A stretch of DNA of 64,000 nucleotides from Candidatus Zhuqueibacterota bacterium (GTDB taxonomy: Bacteria; Zhuqueibacterota; Zhuqueibacteria; Oceanimicrobiales; Oceanimicrobiaceae): positions 1-64,000 of the forward strand of contig JAJDAD010000048.1 of NCBI GenBank assembly GCA_029262055.1, read 5' to 3'. This document shows, in pieces, positions 27,287 through 35,672 of this stretch. Every line of letters begins with the position of its first letter. The first letter of the stretch is position 1. The translations under genes were made by a program, and so were the position numbers. Below the pieces are notes generated by a model. The model saw only the letters and a program-made list of their open reading frames with translations. It did no database searches and was not told where the DNA came from.

Positions 27287-28672
27287 TTAGGCGCTTCTGG
27301 CCTCCAGGCCGTACAGCAGGATCTTATTGCGTAAGGTTTTCAGGGTAATTCCAAGAATTCCAGCGGTTTTGGTCTTGTGATAACCGTAGCGCTGCAGTGT
27401 GTTGATAATGAGATGCTTTTCCATTTCCTCGAGTGACAAATCGCCCGACGGCATGGCCGCCGATTGCGAAGCAGTCAGCAGATCGGAGTCCGGCAGGTAG
27501 TTCATGATGTGTTCAAGCCGAATCTCGTTGCTGCCCTTGCAACTAAGGACACAGCGCTGAATAAAGTTCTCCAGCTCCCTGACATTGCCCGGCCAGTCAT
27601 AGCCCTCCAGGCGGCTCATGACTTCCTGGCTGATGCGGGTGATTGACTTGGCGTACTTTGCCGAATACTTCCTGATGAAATGATCGCAGAGCCTGGGGAT
27701 ATCATCCTTGCGATCCCGCAAAGGCGGAATTGAAATGTTCAGGACATTCAGGCGGAAATAGACATCCTGGCGAAAACGGCCTTCTGCCACGGCTTTCTGT
27801 ACATCGCAATTGGTCGTGGCGATAATACGTACATCGGTTTTCATGAGCTGGTTACTGCCGACGCGGGAAAACTCACCCTCCTGCAGTACACGAAGCAGTT
27901 TAGCCTGTAAGTGCGGTGGCATTTCAGTGACTTCATCGAGGAGCAATGTCCCTTCGTGCGCCTCCTCAAATACGCCTTTCAATCGGCGTGTTGCCCCGGT
28001 AAACGCTCCCTTCTCGTGGCCAAACAGTTGGCTTTCGATCAGATTCTCCGGGATTGAAGCGCAGTTGATCTTGATAAACGGTTTTGCGCGGCGGCTGCTG
28101 TTGTAATGAATAGCCGACGCTATCAGCTCCTTGCCGGTGCCGTTTTCGCTCTGTATAAAAGCACTCGCATCACTTTCAAAAGCAACTTCCAGTGAGCTGA
28201 GAAGTCTTTTGATATTGTGGTTCTCGCCCACAAAGCTGTCAAGAGAATAGCCCCCGTCGAGTGCCTTGCGCAGATCCCGGTTTTCTTCTTCCAGTCGTTT
28301 TGTTGAGAAGTATCTGTCAACGCAGATCTTGATCTCGTCAAGAGAGAACGGCTTCGTGATATAATCGTAGGCACCCCGCTTAATGGCCGCAACCGCGTGT
28401 TCTATTGTGCCAAATGCCGTGATCATGACCACACTCGTATCCGGAGCCGTTGATTTTACCTTGTCCAGCACTTCCATGCCGGAGATATTCGGCATCCGGA
28501 CGTCGGTCAAAACCATGTCATACGGCTCTCTGTCTATCTGTTCAAGTGCCTCCTTACCATCATCCAGAAGTGTTACATCAAAACGCCAGCGCTGTAGTGC
28601 CTGCTGCAGGGATGAGCCGATCAGCGGCTCATCGTCGACAATCAGTATTCGCCTTCTTGTGGAGTTGTTCAT
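27287..28672 (-). CDS. Sigma54-dependent NtrC/FlgR-type response regulator (REC-AAA+-HTH)
   Basis: 'RILIVDDEPLIGSS', 'GTGKELIASAIHYNSSR', sigma54-contact 'GAFTGATRR', C-term HTH 'TLQRYGYHKTKTAGILGITLKTLRNKI'. Confidence 0.95.
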   Translation of the reverse strand: MNNSTRRRILIVDDEPLIGSSLQQALQRWRFDVTLLDDGKEALEQIDREPYDMVLTDVRMPNISGMEVLDKVKSTAPDTSVVMITAFGTIEHAVAAIKRGAYDYITKPFSLDEIKICVDRYFSTKRLEEENRDLRKALDGGYSLDSFVGENHNIKRLLSSLEVAFESDASAFIQSENGTGKELIASAIHYNSSRRAKPFIKINCASIPENLIESQLFGHEKGAFTGATRRLKGVFEEAHEGTLLLDEVTEMPPHLQAKLLRVLQEGEFSRVGSNQLMKTDVRIIATTNCDVQKAVAEGRFRQDVYFRLNVLNISIPPLRDRKDDIPRLCDHFIRKYSAKYAKSITRISQEVMSRLEGYDWPGNVRELENFIQRCVLSCKGSNEIRLEHIMNYLPDSDLLTASQSAAMPSGDLSLEEMEKHLIINTLQRYGYHKTKTAGILGITLKTLRNKILLYGLEARSA

Positions 28673-29468
28673 AGTCAGTCAACGGTAGTGCCGTCCGCAC
28701 TACCACGCCTTTCGTGTGTTGGTCCGCAATCCAGATTCTGCCGCCGTGTTTTTCGACGATCAAACGTGAGGTCGGAAGTCCGAGTCCCATGCCGTAGGTT
28801 TTCGTAGTATAAAAAGGATAGAACGGTTTTTCGAAGTCAGTTTCTTGCAGGCCAGTGCCCTGGTCCGCAATGTCAAGTAAGATGTGCTTTTCGGAAACAG
28901 ACACAGACAGAGTTATTTCGCCGCCGTTCGGCATTGCCGTGACTGCATTTTGCAGGATGTTTCTAATCGCCTGTAACATCAGAACGGGATCGATGGTTAC
29001 ATGGCAGATTGGCCCGGCGCTGCACTGCCGGAACGTGTATTCACTTTGTCCTCCATCATTGAGTTCCAGTTTGAGCGTTCCCACTGCCCGAATCAAAATA
29101 TCACTGAAGTCACAATTCACTTTTTGTAGCCGTACAGGCCGGCTGAATACGATAAGATTCTCGACGATCTTGTCGATTCTTTCGATACCCTGCAGGATCC
29201 CGCCGATATTTCCGGCCTGCACCTGATTATTGTCATCTGAAAGCAACTCGACAAGCGTCGCGATACCGGCCAGCGGATTTCTGATTTCATGGGCCAGGTT
29301 CCCGGCCATTTCTTCAAGGTAATCGCGCGGAATATTCTCGCTGATTTGATAGGCATCTATTTTCTCGCTAATGCGTGAGTATGCCTGTTCTATACTCGAA
29401 ATCGAGGAATTGAAGGTTTCGAAGCCTTTCTCAATCTCAGAGAATGGAGAAGTTTCCCGGGTTGTCAA
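28629..29468 (-). CDS. Sensor histidine kinase, partner of the sigma54 regulator
   Basis: 'GNLAHEIRNPLAGIATLVELL' H-box, 'AIRNILQNAVTAMPNGGEITL' N-box, 'FEKPFYPFYTTKTYGMGLGLPTSRLIVEKHGG'; overlaps the regulator start. Confidence 0.92.
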   Translation of the reverse strand: MTTRETSPFSEIEKGFETFNSSISSIEQAYSRISEKIDAYQISENIPRDYLEEMAGNLAHEIRNPLAGIATLVELLSDDNNQVQAGNIGGILQGIERIDKIVENLIVFSRPVRLQKVNCDFSDILIRAVGTLKLELNDGGQSEYTFRQCSAGPICHVTIDPVLMLQAIRNILQNAVTAMPNGGEITLSVSVSEKHILLDIADQGTGLQETDFEKPFYPFYTTKTYGMGLGLPTSRLIVEKHGGRIWIADQHTKGVVVRTALPLTDYEQLHKKANTDCRR

Positions 29469-29518
29469 TGGTCGTTGTTTGATTGGTAAATGGTAAATAG
29501 ATGACAGAGTTCTTACTG

Positions 29519-29546
29519 TTATCGTCTGGGGCGGAACGGCACTTTA
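29519..29546 (-). promoter_or_regulatory. Candidate sigma28 (FliA) promoter upstream of the histidine kinase
   Basis: Minus strand TAAAGTGC-N12-GACGATAA, close to TAAAGTTT-N11-GCCGATAA; ends ~50 bp from the kinase start. Confidence 0.4.
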
Positions 29547-29712
29547 CCGGTGGAAACGAAATGGCTGGAATATTACAAATACTTGAAAAAACAGGTGTTA
29601 CATCATCACAACAAGCGAAAACTGAAGCATGTTACAGCAATCTAACTCCGGCATATGAGGTCGTGCCGAAGTCAGGCCAGGGGACGTCGCGCCAAGGTCA
29701 GACAGGGTAACC

Positions 29713-30615
29713 CTAGGGGCGCAGAACGAAGAAAGAAACCGTATCCGCCAACGCCGACCCGAACACGCCAATACCATCCCCGTCAATGTGAAAAGCGGGT
29801 TCGTGAAAGTTGCCGTCGATCTCCTGGACCGTATCGTGAGTCGTCAGGAAGTCCTTGAAATTGTTGTCTGCGGCATAGACAATTGCCTGATAATCACCAT
29901 AAAACCAGGTGAGAAAGGAAAAGATATCCATGGAAGATTGACCGGGCGTCAACGGTGTATCCTGAATCCAGGTAAAGGTATAGGCGTAATCGGCGAAATC
30001 ATTCAGAACATCGTCAACATCGAAATCACCGAACGGGTTATCATAAATGAAAGTTGATGTATCGGCGTCCAGGGCTGAAACCGAAACCGCATAAAAGCTG
30101 GTGCCGGGCGAACGCTCAAAAGTGACCGAAAAATCGACCAACTCGCCGCTTGCATCGCGCTGGCGGAACTGCCTGCTGCCCAGCACAGAACGCTCCTCCA
30201 AAACGCTGAAACCTGCTTGCGGCACGGTGGTCTCGGATCTGGCGCTCAGCACACGTCCGTCAATTGTCGTCTGTACTTCGAGTATGTAGGAACGGCCGCT
30301 GCGCACCTGCAGATCGCCGGCGTCGTAAAAGCCGGTTTCAGGATTATAGGTAAGCCGATGTGCAGCATTGTCTTGCGCATCCACGATCTCCGCGTTCGCG
30401 TCCGTAACGATTATGTCATCCGGAGCAATGCGCACATTGAGCGGAAAATTGCGCATAATCCTGACGGCAGCCGGCTGCCCCGGAATCAACGTACCCTGAA
30501 TGACGATTTTCGGTTCAAATGACGCATCGGTTATGTTCACTTTGCCTTCACCGCATGAAGCGAACAAGCCGGCAGCCACTGCCAGAAGCGCCAGGCTTAG
30601 CAATTTTGATTTCAT
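29713..30615 (-). CDS. DUF4249-like lipoprotein paired with the TonB receptor
   Basis: Signal 'LLSLALLAVAAGLFASCGEG' with lipobox Cys; 'FEPKIVIQGTLIPGQPAAVRIMRNFPL' typical of DUF4249. Confidence 0.75.
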   Translation of the reverse strand: MKSKLLSLALLAVAAGLFASCGEGKVNITDASFEPKIVIQGTLIPGQPAAVRIMRNFPLNVRIAPDDIIVTDANAEIVDAQDNAAHRLTYNPETGFYDAGDLQVRSGRSYILEVQTTIDGRVLSARSETTVPQAGFSVLEERSVLGSRQFRQRDASGELVDFSVTFERSPGTSFYAVSVSALDADTSTFIYDNPFGDFDVDDVLNDFADYAYTFTWIQDTPLTPGQSSMDIFSFLTWFYGDYQAIVYAADNNFKDFLTTHDTVQEIDGNFHEPAFHIDGDGIGVFGSALADTVSFFVLRP

Positions 30616-30701
30616 GTGTTTGGTCTCACGATTTTCGGGTCGCCTGGTGGCAGAACGTCAATTCTGCTTTCTCGCGGCAAATCACCGGGTAAATAAATCC
30701 A

Positions 30702-33029
30702 CTAAAACTCAAAACTCACGCCCACCGTAGGCAGAATCGGAAACATCTGCTGAACATCGATATCCGGTTCGCCGAATATGTTGTCATAGTCAACGAACCA
30801 GACATTCTTACGATTGCCGATATTAAAAATCTGCAAATACGGGTACATGGACCAGCTACGAAAATGGCGCTCGTAGGTGATGCTGAGATCAAGCCGGGCG
30901 TATGCCGGCAAGCGCAAATCGTTGATCGCACGCGGAAACAGTTCATACTCATTCACCGGCCGGTCAGGTAACGCATTGATAAAATAGGCCGAGCCTGGCA
31001 AAGTGATCGGTTGTCCGGTGGTATAGATAAAAGTCATTCCGAACTTCCAGTTTGATTTGTGACGCATCGGCGCCTGCCCGCGCCAGCTTCTCTTCAAGTT
31101 TTTCCAGTCGATATTTGCCACCACATTTACCGCGTGGCGCCGGTCGTGGCGCGGTGCGAAACTGACGCCGCGGTTTATGTTGTCCGTGGTATATTTTGTC
31201 GAAGCCAGGCTGTACGCGAGCCAGCCTGTCACGGCACCACGCTCCTTGCGCAGCAACATTTCAATTCCCGCACTCTCACCATCACCGCGGTTAAACACAC
31301 CCCGCGTCTTGGTATAAATCGGTTCGCCGTTCTCAAATTCGTCGGCAATCAACTCCGTCGCCACTAGCTGGTTAAATGAGTAGATGTTGCTGTAGTCCTT
31401 GTAAAACGCCTCGACCTCAAGTTGAAAGGAATTAGCGAGATCTTTTGAAATACCGGCAATCAGGTGGCTGGACGAGGATTCTTTTTGGAATCTGTTTGAA
31501 GAAAACCAGATGTCCGCCACGAAAGCACGTGGGATCCGGTGCAAATACTGGTAGTAAACACCGCCTGCGGCCTTCAAGTTGACCGAGTCGCTCAACCGGT
31601 ACTTGGCTGAAAACCGCGGCGCAAGATTGCGGAAAGTCTCATCCGTGTCGAACAGGTTAAATCGCAAGCCCGCTTCGATATCCCAGCGGTAAGTCGGCCG
31701 CCAGCTCTCATGCAGATAAAGCACATAATGCCGGGGCCGGTTGTCCACATTTATTTTCCCTCCGGGAAATCCCTGTCTGAAAATCAAGTGTAGATTCTTT
31801 TGTTCGAAGCCAAAGCTGGAAGTCAGGCGTTCGGAATGATAGAGGTCAAGACTACCCTTGAAGGTAAAATCAGACACGAAGTTCTTTTCGGTAATGTCGA
31901 TGGTCTCACCAAAATCAAAGTCCGAATCAAACCTGCTGCCGGTGACCCAGAAGTTGCCGAACAAGCGTGGCGAAAGAATTCTCGTCCAACGGATGCTGCC
32001 GGTACGATTGCCCCAGTCGTAGGTCAATGACGCTTCGTCATCCACACCCTCATTCAGGGTAAAATCAAGCTGATCTTCGCCGCCGTAAGCGCTCACCGTC
32101 AGCTTGTTGCGCGCATCCAGATCGAAAAAAGCTTTGACATTGCCGTCGTAGAAATAGTAGTCAGGTACATTGTCAATCGCCTTGGCGATGGTTTTGTCAA
32201 AATAGGTTCTTCGGAAGGAGCCGGAGAGGGAACCGATTTTTCCCAGTGGCATCTGAATGGTCGTTTTCGCACTTAGCAGGCTGATTGCCCCGCTTGCCTC
32301 AAACTCCTCACGGTTTCCATCCAGGTTGGTGACGTCCAGTATCGAAGAAAGCCGTCCGCCGTACTTGGCGTTGAAGCCGCCCTTGGACAGCTCGACCCGC
32401 TTGATGGCATCGGTATTGAATGTCGAAAAAATGCCAAACGCGTGTTCCGGATTGTAGACATCCGTGCCATCGAGAAGGTTGAGGTTCTGGTCTGGTGTGC
32501 CACCGCGCACGTACAAAGCGGAAGAAAAGTCCGACAACGGCAGAATCCCGGGTAAGGTCTGCAGGGAACGCAGCAGATCCGCCTCAGCAACCTGTGGGAT
32601 TTGTTTGATCTGCCGGGCGGAAAGCTCTATTTTTGAAATCGGCTTCTCAAACAGTTTTTCCGCATTGGGAATTGCATCCTCAGTTACAATCACCTTCTGC
32701 AGTTCAATATTCTGTTCCTCCAGGCTGACCGTGATGGTCTTTTCATCGCCAACTGCAACCGCAAAATCACGTTTGATGACTTTGTAGCCGATGTAGTGAA
32801 ACACCAGCGTGTACGAACCCGGCGGCACCTTTGGAATGACGTAATAGCCGCTGACATTCGTGCTGCTGCCAATCAGAGTACCTTCGATATACACGTTGGC
32901 GCCAATCAAGGCCTCGCCATTTGCCGCATCATAAACAAATCCGCCCACACTCGCCTTCGGGGCAGATTGTGCGCTCACCTGGACCGTAGTGCAAGTAAGC
33001 CACAGAAAAGCCCAAATCATCTTTTCCAA
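30702..33029 (-). CDS. TonB-dependent receptor with carboxypeptidase-like regulatory domain
   Basis: 'ASVGGFVYDAANGEALIGANVYIEGTLIGSSTNVSGYYVIPKVPPGSYTLVFHYIGY', plug 'LRSLQTLPGILPLSDFSSALYVRGGTPDQNLNLLDGTDVYNPEHAFGIFS', C-term Phe. Confidence 0.92.
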   Translation of the reverse strand: MEKMIWAFLWLTCTTVQVSAQSAPKASVGGFVYDAANGEALIGANVYIEGTLIGSSTNVSGYYVIPKVPPGSYTLVFHYIGYKVIKRDFAVAVGDEKTITVSLEEQNIELQKVIVTEDAIPNAEKLFEKPISKIELSARQIKQIPQVAEADLLRSLQTLPGILPLSDFSSALYVRGGTPDQNLNLLDGTDVYNPEHAFGIFSTFNTDAIKRVELSKGGFNAKYGGRLSSILDVTNLDGNREEFEASGAISLLSAKTTIQMPLGKIGSLSGSFRRTYFDKTIAKAIDNVPDYYFYDGNVKAFFDLDARNKLTVSAYGGEDQLDFTLNEGVDDEASLTYDWGNRTGSIRWTRILSPRLFGNFWVTGSRFDSDFDFGETIDITEKNFVSDFTFKGSLDLYHSERLTSSFGFEQKNLHLIFRQGFPGGKINVDNRPRHYVLYLHESWRPTYRWDIEAGLRFNLFDTDETFRNLAPRFSAKYRLSDSVNLKAAGGVYYQYLHRIPRAFVADIWFSSNRFQKESSSSHLIAGISKDLANSFQLEVEAFYKDYSNIYSFNQLVATELIADEFENGEPIYTKTRGVFNRGDGESAGIEMLLRKERGAVTGWLAYSLASTKYTTDNINRGVSFAPRHDRRHAVNVVANIDWKNLKRSWRGQAPMRHKSNWKFGMTFIYTTGQPITLPGSAYFINALPDRPVNEYELFPRAINDLRLPAYARLDLSITYERHFRSWSMYPYLQIFNIGNRKNVWFVDYDNIFGEPDIDVQQMFPILPTVGVSFEF

Positions 33030-33373
33030 CTCTAACCTCCTATTTAAACCAGCCTCCTATTTCCTCTGCCAATTGAACGTAGGAACGGCGCAATAGTTTT
33101 AAACTAGTGTGCTTCCGCATCGAATATGCTACAAGGTCTGCACGGCCAGACATTTCATGCAGGATAGACCGCGGTGGCCAGCAAACAAGCAGGTGACTTC
33201 AATTATCGCGCCACAATGCAGAGCCTGGTGAAATGTTGTGCTTAACTGTTCAAATCAATTGAGTTAGGAGAGCTTAAAGGAAGGGGCACTTATGGCGTTC
33301 TACGATGCAAAGACGCCACACATATGGTGAGATCGCACACGCCGGGTCTCTGAAGCGAAGGGAGCGGCGCAGT

Positions 33374-34117
33374 TCAGGAAGTGACTTCACCCCAAAGTGA
33401 CAGATATGCCTGCGCGGCGCGTGAGTCCGGTTTGAAGTACGGCAGCGGCTGGCGGAACACGCCCATTTTTTCCACATCAGACAGGTAAGGGATCTGCGCT
33501 TGCAGAAACCGGCCAGGATATGCGTTCACGTCACCGATGATCTGGCGGTGCATGCTCTTTCGACTTTCTACCATGCAAAAGTATGGCCGTAACATTCCCC
33601 TGCTCAGTCGTTCTTTTTTGAAGAAATCGACCAACTGCAAGTAACACCGAAGCGACAAAGTGGTTGGAATGACAGGCACCAGAATGACATCGGCAGCGCG
33701 AAAAACATTTTCCGAAACCAGCGTGATGTTGGGAGGGCAATCCAGAAACAGATAATCGTAGGCGTCGCCAAACGGCTGCAAGACTTCGCGCAGACGCTTC
33801 CGCGACCGTTTGCAGCCGTCAAGCTCAATATCGAGGTTACGGTAGGAAAAATCTGCAGGAAGCAAGTCCAGATTTTCAAAGTCCGTGCCCTTGATATTCT
33901 TGTCGACTTTCTTTCCCCCCTTCAGAAACTTGCTCGAACTGTATTTGCGCTCCGGACGGATTCTAAAATAGAACGAGGCCGAACCCTGCGGGTCGAGGTC
34001 GCAAAGCAAGGTGCGTTTGCCCTGCAGCGCCGAAAAGTAGGCCAGGTTGACACAACTGGTGGTCTTGCCGACGCCGCCCTTGATGCTGTACAACGCTACA
34101 ATTTTCAAAGGATGCAT
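33374..34117 (-). CDS. Orphan ParA/MinD-family ATPase
   Basis: Deviant Walker A 'YSIKGGVGKTTSCVNLAYFSALQGKRTLLCDLDPQGSASF', Walker B 'YDYLFLDCPPN'; no ParB in the window. ATG at 34117. Confidence 0.92.
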   Translation of the reverse strand: MHPLKIVALYSIKGGVGKTTSCVNLAYFSALQGKRTLLCDLDPQGSASFYFRIRPERKYSSSKFLKGGKKVDKNIKGTDFENLDLLPADFSYRNLDIELDGCKRSRKRLREVLQPFGDAYDYLFLDCPPNITLVSENVFRAADVILVPVIPTTLSLRCYLQLVDFFKKERLSRGMLRPYFCMVESRKSMHRQIIGDVNAYPGRFLQAQIPYLSDVEKMGVFRQPLPYFKPDSRAAQAYLSLWGEVTS

Positions 34118-34130
34118 CCCCTTAAATTGA

Positions 34131-35669
34131 TCACTTGAAAAGCTCCGCCACAAGATCGCGGTTGCTGCGACTGCGGAACGTGCTAAATTTTTCCTCAAAC
34201 TCAGAACGGGTCCTGAGTTGCTGCCGGTGCAGCACGCTGAGCAGACCACCCAGAGCGGCCCCTCGTTCGATGGCGTTTTTGCCGTCCGGTCTAAGTTTGC
34301 GCAGGTGGCTCTGCAAATCCTCCTGTTGCACGGTGAGGTCGTTAAAATCACCCAGATTTTCCTGCAGCTTCTTTAGCTGCCGGATCAACACCGTGATTTT
34401 TTCAGCGTGAAACAGAGACTCAAAGAACTCAAGCAAATAGCGCAGCTTCTTGCATTCGATGCGCAGATCGTGCAGGCACTGGTCAGGACTTTCTTTGGTG
34501 ATGCGCTTGCCGTCGCGCAGGATTTTTTTGTAGCGCTTCAGAATTGTGCTTTTGGCGACCTCCTGAATGGGCAAGGATGAATTGGCGCCGACCGCGCTGC
34601 CGGCAAGCTCCTCGACTTCGACAAACTCCCGAATTGCTGCCAGGGCCTCGCGATAACGTTTCGATTTCATCGCGGTGCGGAGTTTTTGATGCTCGTTGTT
34701 CCGCATTCGTTCCAGGGAATCAAATAGCGGTCGCAGGCCGGCGCGCAACTCTTCGGCTAAAGCGTGCTCATACTTTTTGCGTTGCAGGAGATAAACATCG
34801 AGATCGCGATGCCTGTTTGTGATTTGTCCCAAGTAGGCAAAATGTTGTTTCAGGGTTAACGTGGTTTCGTCCGTAAACACGCCTTTGATTTGAGTCAGAG
34901 CCGAGCGGGCCCGCCGGCAAGCAACCCGGAAGTCGTGCAAAAACTCCGAATCGATGTCTCCCAGCACGCCGGCCTCATTTTCCTGAATGACCGAAAACAA
35001 GTTTTCCAGGATTTGTTGCGCGGCAACGGCTGCAGGCGTCTCGGAGGTAAGCTGCAAATCCGGCTTGGAAATATACTTGCCCGGTTTACGGCCTGACGTG
35101 CTCAGAGTCGCGGCAAGCAGAGTGTCCGGGGTCTCGCTCAGCCCCGATTTCGCGAGCATGTTGACCACCTGCGCACAGGCCATGGCATAACCTCGAATCG
35201 GCTGCACGGTCAGGCGCGCCAACTTCTGCTTCGGTCTTTTGTTGCCAACCTCAACTGAGTCGATTGAGAGCCTAGCCACGGTTTTGGCATCCTGATTCAG
35301 AATGCGCATGCTTTCGGTAACGTGCATACACCGGGCAACGGCCAGCAGGGCGCGTACGCCGAGCAGTTCCTGCAAGTGCTGCCGGGCAGCCGGCTCCGGG
35401 AAGTCCTGCCAGAACGCCGGTATCTGGCGTGGCCCCGCGCCCAGATCAGAAACGGCGACCGGAGATACCAGACTACTGAGCGTGTACTTACCCTTGCTCT
35501 CAGCCAAGGTGAGGTTACGGCTGAACAGACGCCAATCAAAGGTATCGAAATAGGTTCGACGGACCGTTTGCTTCGGCTCCTGTTGCCCGGAAAAAGCATC
35601 AGCCACTTTCTCTTCAAATTCGTTGAGGGAAAAATCCTCAGGGATGGCAAAAAAACGTGCGGAAAGCAA
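34131..35669 (-). CDS. CYTH-like/CHAD domain protein
   Basis: 'RRTYFDTFDWRLFSRNLTLAES' CYTH-like; CHAD 'FLHDFRVACRRARSALTQIKGVF', 'HRDLDVYLLQRKKYEHAL', 'CLHDLRIECKKLRYLLEFFESLF', 'LQENLGDFNDLTVQ'. Confidence 0.9.
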   Translation of the reverse strand: MLSARFFAIPEDFSLNEFEEKVADAFSGQQEPKQTVRRTYFDTFDWRLFSRNLTLAESKGKYTLSSLVSPVAVSDLGAGPRQIPAFWQDFPEPAARQHLQELLGVRALLAVARCMHVTESMRILNQDAKTVARLSIDSVEVGNKRPKQKLARLTVQPIRGYAMACAQVVNMLAKSGLSETPDTLLAATLSTSGRKPGKYISKPDLQLTSETPAAVAAQQILENLFSVIQENEAGVLGDIDSEFLHDFRVACRRARSALTQIKGVFTDETTLTLKQHFAYLGQITNRHRDLDVYLLQRKKYEHALAEELRAGLRPLFDSLERMRNNEHQKLRTAMKSKRYREALAAIREFVEVEELAGSAVGANSSLPIQEVAKSTILKRYKKILRDGKRITKESPDQCLHDLRIECKKLRYLLEFFESLFHAEKITVLIRQLKKLQENLGDFNDLTVQQEDLQSHLRKLRPDGKNAIERGAALGGLLSVLHRQQLRTRSEFEEKFSTFRSRSNRDLVAELFK

Positions 35670-35672
35670 GTA

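Noticed and set aside
26940-27290. Possible riboswitch or sRNA in the flgB upstream gap
   Set aside because: No recognised riboswitch core; only a terminator hairpin and short repeats could be supported.
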